From contig OU612068.1 of assembly GCA_914767715.1 (NCBI GenBank), positions 9,798,001 through 9,858,000 on the forward strand: a stretch of DNA of 60,000 bases. Direction: 5' to 3'. The notes beneath the pieces are model-generated. The model saw nothing but the letters and a program-made list of their open reading frames with translations. It searched no databases and had not been told where the DNA came from. The first letter of the stretch is position 1. Every line of letters starts with the position of its first letter. Origin of the DNA: Membranipora membranacea. Taxonomy: Eukaryota; Bryozoa; Gymnolaemata; Cheilostomatida; Membraniporidae. Made by a program: the position numbers and the translations under genes. Of the stretch, positions 1 through 12,600 are shown piece by piece.

Positions 1-135
1 TTCTGACTGACTCATGGAAAGTCATGTGAGGGCATGGAAAGAAGTTGTGGGTTCGAGTTCCACTGGGGAGCTTTCAAGGTTGATTGTTCCAGCCCCCAGC
101 ACCCTCGGCTGTCTACCTCTCCTGTGTGTCAACTA
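1..135 (+). repeat. Possible 3' part of a tRNA-derived SINE
   Basis: At about 46-58 the sequence reads GTGGGTTCGAGTTCCACTGG, which contains a good RNA polymerase III B box (GGTTCGAGTTCC) flanked by the arms of a T-stem. It is followed by about 75 bp of unrelated body and an A-rich tail near 133-150. No A box is visible because the element is cut by the window edge or decayed. It sits in the intron just upstream of the first visible GPCR exon. This is an inference from one box only. Confidence 0.35.
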
Positions 136-183
136 AATAAAAAACTACAAAAGTCAATAAGAAAATTATTTTTATTTCTGTAG

Positions 184-3100
184 GACATCACTGGACAGGA
201 ACAGTACATATCGGAGGTTCACCACTTGGCTCTGTCTATAATTACTATAGTCGGTCTCTGCATTTCTATCGTGGCTCTCAGTCTACACTTGATCTCTTTC
301 CTCTTTATTGTGTAAGTCTTAATACGATCGCGTTATAAAACATGTCATTTATATTGTACATTTCATACGGTCGCATTCAATCTCTGCGACTCCATACAAT
401 GCTAGTTTGCAGATAGTTTCAAATGGATGTCTGTGATGGGCATGGAGTTGGAAGAAAAAGGGTATTAAAAACATCAACGATCCAAAGTTACTATATGTGA
501 TGTACAGGTCGTTTCTCAGTCATACTTGAGACTGCCATAATATTGTGGAGGAAGGAATTTATAAAACTCCCAGTGATGGATATATTTATCCAGACACTTG
601 CATGTTGATGTAATACGGCCACCAGGCCACCAAACAGATTTAGTGTGAGATTAATGAGAAATATTTACTGATTTTGGTTAGATTTGTAGGAGGTGGGGGA
701 GGATTATGATATACCAAAGCCATCTTTTATTATATACCTGACAGATTAGAGGTTTCTGAGCTGTCTTCCTTTGTCTAAAATGTTATTAATTTCATGTAAG
801 ACGATTATGATTACGTATTTAAGGCAGATTTGGGCTAATGGGAAAAGTATGAATCATTCTAAAAGTACACTGTAGGAGGTGTAGGAGAAACCGAGACATA
901 ATTTTTTGGGGCCTTGATGAATAGGGCTTTCACAGCAACAAAGTTTGGTGAACCAACCCAAGCCACCATTTCAGCAGTTTTTGTAAACCTGAACAAAAAT
1001 TTTGGACATTTGGTATAGAACCTTGCTGGTCAATATGGGTTTTAAGATCTCTACACTTCCTTACATTTTTCCCATTTTCTTTGCAACGAGTGTCTACCCA
1101 TCAAATGATCACCCCTCAATTACTAGTAATGGGAGCGCAACTCCAATTAGACACACACTGAATCAAATTTGAAATAGCCTCATCAAGCGTGTTGTTCAGA
1201 GTCTCCTATCAGTTAAGCATGTTGATAGGCAATCAAAATAAATCACCGGGATTCATTGATTATTTTGGTGGAAAATGACCACATCTTTCCATTTCCATTT
1301 TACAACGTCCGATTTTTATTGCAATTCAGTTCTCTCTTCTGGCCTCATCGGAATATCGGAATCGGAAAATTATTTTACCATTTATTTTGACTCTGCCTAG
1401 AGATTCATGCCTGTTATCTGAGTTCCATATTTCCTTGTTCCTGCCTGTTTGTGAAATTTTAACTGCTGAGTGCAGGCATTACCTGTGGTGGCCAGTCTCA
1501 CATTGATGTATAGATCATGAGTAAATTTATTCAAGTTTCTGGTGCATCCAGATTGACTCATGAATTAATTGGGAGGAATATCAAATTCTAAAACAAACAA
1601 GCCGCCACAAAGTTGGCTACAACTTTGCTACATCCTTACTCATCTTAACCCTGTAAATGTTAAAACAGTTAATCTTACTTGATTCAACTCTGACAAGGAT
1701 GGATTTGCGGCAGATTTCCATAGATTAAATGGCGTCTATGAACACTTGAAACTGAATTTATTTGGGAATTACATCAAATTCTAACCAAACCGTGTTAAGA
1801 CTTTGGCTAAAAATTTTGGTTATTTCAACTCTGCAGTAAGTAGTTAATCGATAGTCCTACTTGATTCAACACTTACCAGGAAAGATTAGTGGCGGATTTT
1901 CATAGCTAAAGTGGTGTATGATTGTTTGAAAGTGGGGTGAATGAGATCAAATTGAGGAGCGCCAATGATGCTCGCTCAACATCAGGGTTGCAAGTTTTCC
2001 TACCTGTCTACATACTAAATAATAACATACAACAGTCAGTTCAAGAAGCAATCCATGGGAATAAAGACCAGGTTTGCCCGGTCTGAAAACAGACAACTAG
2101 GATGGCCTAACATCCGAGTTGAAACCTTTGGTTTGCAAAGCGGTATACCGCCCTCAATCATATTTGTGACATTTCTAAACATCCATAACCTTTACTCTGT
2201 TGCTCTTTTCTTGCAGAAAACTGAGACAAAACGTTTTCCAGAAAGTGCTGGCAAACCTGGCCTTCGCTATTCTCGTGTCTAACATTGTATTCTTAGCTGG
2301 AATAGACAAGACAGGGAATGAAAATGCATGCATAGCTGTAGCTGCTCTACTACACTACTTTATACTGGCATCATTTTGCTGGATGTTTGTAGAGGCTTTC
2401 ATGCAGTACCGAAGGTTAGTTTTTAAAATCAGAAACGCGTAGTCGCAAGAAGGAGAGGGTGTGGTTATGGGTATCAAAATATCCTCTTTGCGATATACCA
2501 AAGAGTAAACTTAAAAATAAAACTCCTGCCGACGTTATTGAAATTTCCTATTTTAGTAGGACAATTGAAAATGTGAGGCCCTCACCTGATATATCTATTC
2601 GTAATTTTTAATGGTGTCAACTAAACATATTTTAAATTAAAATTTATGTTTTCCTGAAGCTGCCAGTATCAAGCCTTCAGTTGACCCATAAATTTAGTTA
2701 AAGGCCCATTTTCGTGTATTGAAAAAGAAATAAAAATTTGATGGAAATTTACGGAGGCCTGCTTTGTCCTCTCTGCTTTGAAGAATAACATTAATACGTA
2801 GATTGTGGCGGCAACAGGCAATAAAAAGCAAAAAAGCCAAATTGGTTCAGCTCTTCATATCAAGTTGTTTGAGAGTGTATGGATGGATTGAGATGGGATT
2901 ATCTCTGGATTAACTGAAAATAGTGTCATGTCAAAATTTGTTATCTTCAACTGCGGATATTGTTTTTTTCCCATTTAAATAACGCCCACAAATTTAACCT
3001 TGCTCTCATTGCCGCTTTTCCTGCTAAAATAATTCAATGCAGAGAGGCCTTTCATTGGCGGTTTTATTGGTTTGCTGAATTTAAGGACATCATCCATTTC

Positions 3101-5505
3101 ATCATATCGTGTGAAAAAATGCTTAATCTTCGTACCTCGTCCTGTTCAAGGATGTGTTGATCTGAGCGAGCAACCCTGTTCCTCTTCCAATAGCAACACC
3201 ATGCAAAAAAAACAGGAATTAAAACCAATCGTTTTCGTTATTAACATGACTTGCAACTTTATACTACTTTTTAATCTTTTAAAATATGTGATCTTTTGTT
3301 TACTTCCACATCCAGACCGTCATAAACTATCAGATTGTTATTAGAACAGCACATCGATTATACTTATCATGTGGTTGTAGGTTTGTGAAGGTGTTTGGTA
3401 CCCATGTAACACATATATTACTGAAAGCAGGGATACCAGCCTGGGTCACACCAATCATACCGGTATCTATTCTACTTATCATAGATCCTCAACTCTATCG
3501 GGGCGGTGAAAGGTTGTAAGTAACTTTTTTGCCATAAATAAATACATATCTTTGAAATTTAGACAGATGTAGTGGAGTTGCCTTCACATGTAATATTGTC
3601 AAGCCAGCTAAGCCCTGCGAGGCATTGCGATATTTGAGATCACCAAGATTTCCCTGTGAATATACAGTCAAGAGTACATAACTACTATGTACTAATGTTG
3701 ACTATACATTAATTTGATTTCTTTTCTTTTATAATTTGTAAAACTGTTTAAGAATATAGTAACAAAGTTAAGGCAATAGTTTGTACAAGGATTTCCTTGG
3801 TTTGTATCACGCCAAACTACAATTTACATAAATATGATGATTCATGTCACCATTTTTCACAAATGAACAGATAATGGTGACGTTCAGCTTGGAAGTCTTC
3901 AGTGTACTTATCCGGAGTGCCAATTTTATGATTTTAAATACTCCTCCTTTTTTACAGCTGTTGGATGAAACCTGAGCCTCTATATTACTCCTTCCTATTA
4001 CCCATAGGATGTGTAATACTGGCTAACATTGTGTTATTTGCTCTCATATTACGGGGCCTCACATGCGCCCGCCCTGCATCGCTCAGAACTAACAAAAGTG
4101 AAGCTGAGCTAAGAATGATGTACTTTAAAGCTGGCCTGGCAGTTTTTACATTGCTCGGTGAGTAAACAGTGATCCTGATCCTGGAAGTTAGGGTTTGATC
4201 CAAGGTCACTCAATAATAACAAAATTTGATCTCTTTGTGACCTCTCTCTCTCTCAAAACATTTTCTTTGGTTTTGGCAGTAATCTCCGGTTTCCTGTAGT
4301 TAATTTTGTTATTGTCAAAAGGCAAAGAAAAGCAATAAAAACTTTTTTTATTGTTTTTCTTTTTACCTTTTATCTATAACAAAAATTCTTCTCTGGCTTT
4401 TTTCAATTTGCAATGAGCTTTTGTGCAATATACATGGGCGTAGTCACCAAAACGAAGGCTGTTAATGACTTTTAAGAGAAATCATGCACCGCATTGTGAT
4501 TGAACGGAAATGTCAGACTGTTCTGTTTCACCTGTGTGAAGAGCTACAAGTCAATTCATAAAAAATAAGAATAAAGTTAATTTCGCATTTCTGATCAAAG
4601 GTCGCTGTTTATCAGTTTTGTCAATCACATTAAGCCAACATTATAAGTGCCCTTTATTGCCTTATTTGGGCACTTTATGGTTTTTTAGCCCTTTCTTGCT
4701 TAATTTTGTGTAGTAAATGAAATACTTTTTACGATGAATGGCAGTTTATAATTTCCTTGAAATTGCTAAATCATTGTTTGGTAACTGAGGACTTGAAGTG
4801 ACTACAAATTTTAATTTGAAAAATAGGATGCTCCATCATTTTACATGTTTTGGACATAAACCTTGACATTAATTGTCTAAAAGTGTCATTTTTAAAGTTA
4901 TGAGACTGCTACCCTGGGCAAATGAAGTCTCCTGTAACTGTTGCATAGAAAACACGAAGACTAGTGACGCAATGAGCTAGCTTCAGTAACATAATGATGG
5001 TGTTCTGTTTCTTCCCCCAGGTCTGACATGGATATTTGGTTTCTTGGCTATCAGCGATGCTCGCCTCGCCTTCCAGTATCTATTCTGCATCACAAACGCC
5101 TTCCAAGGTCTGGTCATCTTCCTACTTCACAACATAAGAGATCCTAAAGTTCAAGCATGGTGGCGTAAGACTCTCCACCTCAAACCTCTGGCTACCAAGA
5201 GCACTTCATCGATGCGTACTGCAGGGTTTAAGAGTAAGGGCTCTTACTCTATCACCAATACTAGCAGTCTGAATGACAGCGTCACCGATTCCAGCCCTGG
5301 CCAGGAGAGTGATAAAAGCTCCTCTTCACCTGAGGCAGCCAACAAAAACCTCTCAGACAAAGACAGATCAGGACACGATTCTGTGAAGAGCACCACACCT
5401 CTGACTTCCAAATATCTACAGCTGGAGAAAAGTAAGCTGATGCATTCGAGCATCGAGTCTGACGCTAGCGGTACAAGCACAGCAACAGCCAATAGTGGTG
5501 TCTAG
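184..5505 (+). CDS. Adhesion-type GPCR, 7TM domain and C-tail (5' partial)
   Basis: Five phase-matched exons (184-311, 2217-2414, 3381-3515, 3958-4157, 5021-5505) give the last 381 residues of a seven-helix receptor. Exon 1 holds TM1, exon 2 TM2-TM3 (FCWMFVEAFMQYRR), exon 3 the second intracellular loop and TM4, exon 4 TM5, exon 5 TM6-TM7 (LTWIFGFLA, then FQYLFCITNAFQGLVIFLLH). These are family B2 (adhesion/latrophilin-like) signatures. The extracellular region with GAIN/GPS lies before the window, so the subfamily cannot be assigned. TM7 is followed by WWRK and a tail of roughly 120 residues rich in Ser and Thr. The final residues S-G-V fit a class I PDZ-binding end (S/T-x-hydrophobic), as seen in latrophilins; that role is inferred. 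The stop codon lies in a TCTAGA repeat array that fills the start of the 3' UTR. Confidence 0.9.
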
Positions 5506-5701
5506 ATTCCAGCTTCTAGATTCTAGATTCTAGATTCTAGATCATAGATTCTAGATCATAGACTATATGCTCAAGATTCTAGATTTAAGGTTCTAGATTT
5601 TAGATGCTTAGTTAGGTTTTAGATTCTAGATTTAAAATCAAGCTTCTAGATTTTACATACTATATTCTAGATTCTGGTTCTAGATTCTAGTTCTAGATTC
5701 T
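5503..5701. repeat. Degenerate TTCTAGA tandem array
   Basis: About 200 bp made mostly of TTCTAGA heptamers and variants (TTCTAGAT, ATCATAGA, TTTAGATT), densest at 5511-5580 and again near 5670-5701. The TCTAGA core is palindromic. The first unit includes the GPCR stop codon (GTC TAG ATT), so the array starts at the end of the coding sequence and forms the proximal 3' UTR. Confidence 0.9.
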
Positions 5702-7078
5702 ATAACTTGAGCTTGAATAAGCAGTGGATATTTTACCTACCCACAGTATTGTTTCAACCGATTGTGATTGTTTTAGTTTTTCTTGTGGAAGGTCTTTTTT
5801 CATTAAGTTGGATGGCATAGTTGTTGTGAAAGAGATTAGTATATTTCCGAGCCGGTCGCGATTACTTCAATCAAGGACAAACTATGTGGTCTAAATAAAG
5901 TTAACAGGCACATCATACTTTTCATACGTTTCGGGTATCAGGAAACAGCCACACTCTCTACTGTCCTACTTATTTTTATCATACCAAAGAGTTTGCCATA
6001 ACATTCTATAAACACAATGAATACAGTTAGTTATTTAGCATAACTATTTATCAATATTCTGTATTTTTTCTCAACAGAAATGAGTTTTTGACTATGTTGC
6101 CATATCGTGATATTTATATCCATGCCTGGGACCGCAGGCGATTCCAAAAAATAACCAGACAGACATTTAAGATCATTATTTTTACCTGCTGTACTGTTAT
6201 TTCTCATAACCAATAAATAGATCTCATTATAAAATACATTTCCTCATCATTTACACAGTTTGCACATGGGCACTGCTGCACTACGATGGCACGATGTCTT
6301 TAAAGATTCTAACACGCAGTAACTGAGATGTAGTTGTTCTCTCCTTGTACCTGGATTGGAAGCTTGATACCTGTGTCAAAGACACAACTAGTTATACCAG
6401 TAATCTTACAAACTGATTATTCAAATAGGATCACTCAGCCGCTCTAGCGCCACCTAACTGATGACTGGTGCAAGGCTGTAATGGGGCAAATTGACAGTCA
6501 AGTTACTCCTGGATAGGCCCTAATGATGTGGGTACTGGGTATGCCAATGTACAAACCAGTTGTATATCCAGATCTCAGGCAATTTTCATAATAGGTCTGT
6601 TTTTCTGACCATGGGTTATGCTTATTAATTGTTTCACAGCAAGTGAATAGTGTGTATTTTAAACCATCTATAAATTGCAATAACTATAAAATTAGACTGA
6701 GTAATGGAAAAAATTATGGGTAGAGATGTCAATTATATATAATTTATAATACGTAATGACAAATGTGCAATATTGTTGAAATCTCCTCTAAATATTTATT
6801 TGGATTTATTGGTTAGAGCTCTAAGCTTGCATGGTCACTATCATCTCTCCCAGATAACTCTATAAGAACCATAACGTCATGTGTGAGAAAAACCAGATGG
6901 TCTAACATGTTCCTATCAGATTTTCTGGATTTGGTTTGGGACGTCAACCTTGGCCCCAAGTAAAGGAAATCGGTCATTTATTAGTCAGTGGCTTTTGTTC
7001 GAACTGCGATACTTCACTGAAGACTAAGCTGTTTCGGAAGCAACATTTATTTGTGAACAAACTGTTTAAAGAACCACT
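5702..7078. other. Intergenic between the GPCR and secreted protein A
   Basis: AT-rich sequence holding the GPCR 3' end and the upstream region of the next gene. No open frame with splice sites or recognisable protein similarity was found on either strand. No convincing TATA box lies within 60 bp of the next start codon. Confidence 0.7.
5894..5899 (+). terminator. Polyadenylation signal of the GPCR gene
   Basis: AATAAA about 390 bases after the GPCR stop codon. It is the first good hexamer downstream of the TCTAGA array. No cleavage site can be confirmed. Confidence 0.5.
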
Positions 7079-7564
7079 ATGAACATCCTTATCCTAGTGA
7101 CTCTGTGTCTCTCTGCACTGTGTTTGTCTGTTTCAGCAGCTGGGTAGGTGGTCAGATGCCTTTTAAAATTCAAAGCTCAATATTTAACATCCAATATTCA
7201 ACTTCAACACTCAAGATATATGTATTGATGATCCTTTAAATTAAAACTTTTTCAGACTTGATACCACCAACAATGTTTTTATAACTTTATTGGCTTTATA
7301 ACTTTATACAATCATGGGGATGACATATTTACTAATGGACATTTTTAAGAATTTTGATTGTATTGGCACTGGTGGGTGGCAGCTTAGCAGGATCTAAGTA
7401 TCCAGGACAAAAAAATGAATTTCAAACAGCTACTATCTGATATTTACAGTCAGAATGCTGCTTACTGCTGTCCAGGTGGTAGACCATTCACAACCACAAC
7501 AATCGAGGCTCGCACCAGGATTGTCAAATTCGATGAAACTGTTAACAACAAATTTACTAACAAC

Positions 7565-7633
<69 letters not shown>

Positions 7634-9119
7634 GGTAAGTAGTGATTAGTATGTTCCTATTTCCTAACACAGTGAATTATCGATATACTCCCACAATTTT
7701 GCATAACCATGTTCCATGATGGTCACACCGATCCCAAAAACAACTTTCTTTTTGTGGACCATGAACTTGCGATTTGCCAATCTGCTGTCACTAATATCTT
7801 ATGCGTGAAAACCCCAAATACCAGACTATTGAATGAAAGACATGGCCTGATATTACTGGAACATTCAGGTGATTTATATTGGGGGTTGGGGAATACAAAA
7901 AAATTGGACTTTGGGAATGGGATACACATTATCATGAACATTCTCTTTCCAAGTACTGTTGTAGTAGCAAAACAGTTGATAAGACCCTACCAAAAAGGAC
8001 AGAAAATTAGCAAAGAAGCCTTCAAGATGACCATTTTAATTATTAAAATTGTCACAATTTTACAGAGATACTGTGATCACCAGTTACAGGCAGGAGGTAT
8101 TTGATGTACCAGTTTACAAATACAACTGCGCTACTCGTCAACAAGTCTGCTGTGCTGGATATAATCGGAACAGCGCATCTAATGAATGCTTATGTAAGTA
8201 GTAGTGTTTAGTATAGTGATTTATATTACGTAGAGTCATTTATTATTATAAGACAGAAGAGGAGGAGCAACTCTTATGATAGTGTTGATATACAATATAC
8301 AACACAATACAATTGAACCCCTCCCTGATCAAATATAGTAGATTTATACCGCAACTAGATGATAAAGGGGGAGCAACTCCGAATGCAGGCAAACTGGATC
8401 AAACATTATCTACATAATCACATATCTAAAAGTGAAAATATCGTTCTATTACTCTTCATTGATAGCAAGCACAGTTTCTGATCTTACTATGTGCCTTCTG
8501 ATTGTGTTTTCTAATTGTAGCCTAACAACAAGTCTTACCTATTAAAGCAGTTGATGTAATGGCACACTAGCTAAATAAATATAATACTGAACATGCAAAA
8601 AATGCCTACATGTATTTGTATTCTCAAGCGTTGGAATCTCAAAGTTAGGGCCTATTGGCCTAATGGCTAAGATCAAAGTGTCATGGCCAATGGCTGATTA
8701 GTGCCTCTTTCAGTTTCTGGCAGCTTGCTGCACACTCACGATTAGGAGGTCCTCCATGGCCTCACCTCTAGGATGCATTTTAGTTTACTAGGATGTATCA
8801 CACTCTCAGTATGAGGACTCCGGGCAACTTGCGTCCCTCTTTAGGGGCAGCCCACCCTCTGTTTTGTCATAAACAGGGAGGATTTGTCTGTAAAAGTTGT
8901 CATTCATATATGGTATATATAAGATATGGTCAAATGGTCATGTTATTGGTTTCATTTCAATAATGAAATAACATGTTTTTTAGGGAAAACCTTCATGAGA
9001 ACCAACCTTACCCCTATTCTCTCATATTTGTATACACAGGGTTTTATAATTTTTCAGTGCCTGGAGATGACAAGAAGTATGAACAGCACAAGTACATTCT
9101 GGACTTTATCGGCTTCTAA
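7079..9119 (+). CDS. Small secreted cysteine protein A (EMI-like end)
   Basis: Four exons (7079-7143, 7450-7566, 8066-8193, 9058-9119) with matching phases give 123 residues. The N-terminus is a clear signal peptide (MNILILVTLCLSALCLSVSA). The mature part starts with Y-C-C-P-G-G (Cys 28, 29), then I-E-A-R-T-R-I-V-K-F, then Y-R-Q-E-V-F-D-V-P-V-Y, Cys 82, Q-V-C-C (89, 90)-A-G-Y, and N-E-C (102). It ends D-F-I-G-F. The C-terminal Y-R...C-C-x-G-Y pattern resembles the end of EMI domains, but the first half does not, so this is a weak likeness and no function is assigned. Protein B at 18824-20810 is a paralogue with the same layout. The donor of exon 2 lies at the start of a (GTAA)n microsatellite. 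The start is the first ATG and is directly followed by the signal peptide. Confidence 0.8.
7567..7640 (+). repeat. (GTAA)n microsatellite at a splice donor
   Basis: About 18 units of GTAA with one interruption (GTAG near the end). The array begins exactly at the exon 2/intron 2 junction of secreted protein A, so every unit repeats the consensus donor GTAAGT. Confidence 0.97.
8366..8411. repeat. Single arm of the GAGCAACTCC fold-back element
   Basis: One arm containing GGGGGAGCAACTCCGAATGC followed by AGGCAAACTGGATCAAAC. It matches the right arm of the complete palindromic element at 18929-19052. The left arm is decayed or absent. It lies in the last intron of secreted protein A. Confidence 0.65.
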
Positions 9120-9610
9120 ACGACACGAATTAAATGTTGCTGTTCAGAAAAGTTACTGCCAAATATAGCCTATAGCTACAGTAAATTGGAGGTTTATTTG
9201 ACCAAGGAGTAAACTTCTTGATTTGACAGGCCTGGGTTAGGTGCTCCCCAAGAGTTTATAGCCATTGATAGGTTCTTAAGTCTAGAAAACTAAATAGAAT
9301 AGGCAAGGTGACAGCTTAGTAATGTATTTTTATTCTTTTTTGTAACAAGAACTGACTGGAATAATAACATGAAAACCCTTAACATATAATAGTATTTATA
9401 TGTTTATGATGAAAAGATACAAAATAACTGAACAAATTGCAAAATAAAAAATCGATATAAAAGGAAAAAAAAACATATACACAACCGAACCAGTTTTGAC
9501 TTTGGGTAAGTTGAAAAGTTCTCAACGTGAAAAAAAGAAAAACCTCATATGGGGCACTGGAACCATTTATAGACCCTATAGTTGTGCTCGACTATCTTGC
9601 TTGGAATTAT
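9120..9610. other. Tail-to-tail intergenic region
   Basis: About 490 bp between the stop codon of secreted protein A (+) and that of the AAA protease (-). It is AT-rich with A-runs near 9420-9540. An AATAAA on the minus strand (9328-9333) may serve the protease. No further gene is visible. Confidence 0.7.
9328..9333 (-). terminator. Possible polyadenylation signal of the protease gene
   Basis: AATAAA on the minus strand about 280 bases past the protease stop codon. Position and strand fit, but other AT-rich hexamers are nearby. Confidence 0.35.
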
Positions 9611-12600
9611 CTAGTTTTTCTCATTGGTGTTGCTGTTGTTGTCTAGTATTGCCTTGACTTCATCATAAGTCAGCTCTTCCTTTTCTAACAAAGCCTTGGC
9701 TATAAGATGCAGTTCTTTCCTCTTACTCTCTAACAGTAGGGTGACTCTTTTCCGAGACTCCTACAATGCAAACAGAATAATTGCGGCTTCAGTTTATTGT
9801 AATTGTGAAACCTGCAGCCTGAAAATTGTTGTGACATCAAACTGTGCTTCTAACTTCAAAAGATATGGCAATTTGTGAAATTGCGATTAGGGGTTGCAAA
9901 TTGTATGCATTGCCTGGCAGCTCTGATATCAAAAGGAGTTATCCCATTAATATTCAAGAGAAAACAACTTTAGTATTGATGATGGTTATTCACTTTTTCA
10001 AAATATCCTATGGGTGATTGTTACGCCAATAAGAAGATGGTTGTACCTGTAAGATCTTGTTAATCTCTTCATCCATTTGTTGTAGTAACTTCTCACTGAC
10101 CCGCTGACTTCTCACCACCCTCATACCAAACTGAAAATGATAATTTATTATATTTGTATATACACATATATATACTTTTACTGTCAATCTACAATCATAC
10201 AATCAAAAGTGTTTTACTCCACTTTTGTTTGATTAAATATTACTTTGTTTTTAAAAAGATTTTCTTTTGGCTTATTCTGAAAAACATTTTAACGAATGAG
10301 ATTTATGCAAATAAAAAGTATGTATATATATATTTATCTTTCTGAATGTTTTTCATGTATCAGAATTTCAAATGTTTAACAAATGTTAGAATCTGTATGG
10401 CGTGATGACTCTTTACATCCTATATGAATGAATATTTAAAAATTGTCAGGCAACTCATTATGCGCAACCTATTGCTATCTGACTCTAAATGCACCCCAGA
10501 ATCTATATATATATATATATATGTAAATATAATAATAATAATATAATATATGATTATCAATCCAAGATTGACGCTGCTGATAAGCAGATGATCGATCAGA
10601 GCTAGCAATCTTATAGTGTTGGGTTTTTATATAAAGTATTTACATGTTTGTGGTTCTTTATTAATATTACAAACCTTGTCAGTGAAGCCTAGTTCTTTGA
10701 TCATCTTCTCTGCATACGCGGTGGCTGTGCGTAGGTCTGAACTGGCTCCAGCAGTAACATTATCCTTACCAAATATAACTTCTTCTGCAATTCTACCTCC
10801 CATTGCAGAATCAATACGTGTAAGAATGTCACTCCTGTTAGCTTGATATCTCAATCGCTCACTTGAATTGTACCATGTCTGAATATAATTTTTATAGAAT
10901 GCGTTTTACAACAATAATAATACAGGGTGAAAATTTCTTCAATGTTGGAATTATAACGCTCTTAGTGGTCTTAAAGTATTCTTTTTAATACTTTATAAGC
11001 AACTTTTCTCATTTTTTTATCAAAAAATGTTCCTAAATAAAAATATTTTGAATCGAATAAAGTATAGATTGAATCAGGAGTAAAAAACAGCTTCTCCAAA
11101 AGCTGCTGATGTTGGCATGTTGGTATTTTGATTGTTTGACAGCTAAGTGTCATGGTCACATCAATATGGTATGTTTAGGAGTATCCCGAAAGAGATTTTC
11201 TCAACTTCCAACTAACTAACTAAACTGTCAGCAAATCAATTCGAGGAAGATAACTTACCACCCCATTAGCTCCAGGTTGAGGGATGATTGTTAGCTTCTT
11301 AAGTTTGAATCCCTCCTCCCCACCTCCACAGTAGTAAACCACCAAAGCGTGACCAGCCTCGTGATACGCCGTCTTCTTATTCATTTCTGGGATCCTAACA
11401 ACTTTCCTCGACAGACCCATCCTCATCTAACAAAATATGCAGAAGGTATCTTATATGGGATATATGACAATACTGGGTCCAGATTTCGCACACAACACTT
11501 TTCAGACATTATACATATACTCTATTTTATTTGGTAGACAATATCGCCCTGGACGGATTTTTTCCGTCACGTGCCAAAGAAATTACAGTAAAAGGCTTTT
11601 GTAATTTGGAGATACACTCCTATAGACAACTCATGTGCTCCTGGCAGTATCTAAAGCTTTATAAGTATTTGCTGTTTTGAGAGGAATACCTTTTCAAAAC
11701 TAAATATTTAATTTTGCAAATTATTGAACCGCACTATTGTCTTACCTTGTCAACGCCAAAGTCTACATCTTTCACAGTAATACAGCTGCGACCATCAGTC
11801 AAAGCTTTTATTCCTGCATGATTACAGGCACTCATAATCTGTCCTCCGGAACTATAAAATAAACAATACTGTCTCATCTACCTCCCAATGAGAAAGAATA
11901 GCAAAATAAGTTAAAACTTACAATTAAAAATTTCACTGTAGGTGACAATCACTGAAGGCAGCTTTGCTATGTAAATTTGTTGTGTTTGGTTAGTTGAAAT
12001 GATTTGTATAACTTTATAATAAAACAAGGCAAGACACCATATACAGCTAGAGTGAACCACTCAATTGTGCTTGACGCTACAACAGTGAATATTGTAGTTG
12101 TAATGGTGTTATCATTGATTTGCCATCCACAGTCCAGGTTTTTTGTTGATAACTCAATCAATTTCAAGCAGATTTTGAGTTTGCAAATTTCAGCAGCTTC
12201 ACGTGTCTATTTTGATGTTGCTATTTCATTACATAGATTTTTTGATTGAAAACTAGTATCAAACTGATAACTGCATTAATTTTTTCAAACTCGAAATCTG
12301 ATCGAAATTAATTGAGTTATCAATAAAGCACCTGGTATGTGGACTGAAAATCAATGATAACACCACTGTTGTTACATACATTATTCAATGTTGTCAGTCA
12401 CCGGCAATTGTGACCTATAGTCCGCTTGCTTTAGATAAAGTGACAGTGAAAGCTTGAAAAACGTTATACTTACACCGTGCCAATATAACTGGCTAGTTTT
12501 TCTATGTCAACGGCTGGGTCAGTTTTCATTGATGCCAATTTCCTTTTCAGAATCTCTTTTCTTTCTAGGAGGCTAGGAGCTTTAACAGACATGTATAACT

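Noticed and set aside
7709-8104. Open frame of 131 codons with an L-L-E-H-S-G-D-L-Y-W-G-L-G stretch faintly like NADAR (YbiA) proteins
   Set aside because: It lies in an intron and runs into an exon of secreted protein A in another frame. The likeness is a few residues, there is no supporting exon, and an open frame of this size can occur by chance.
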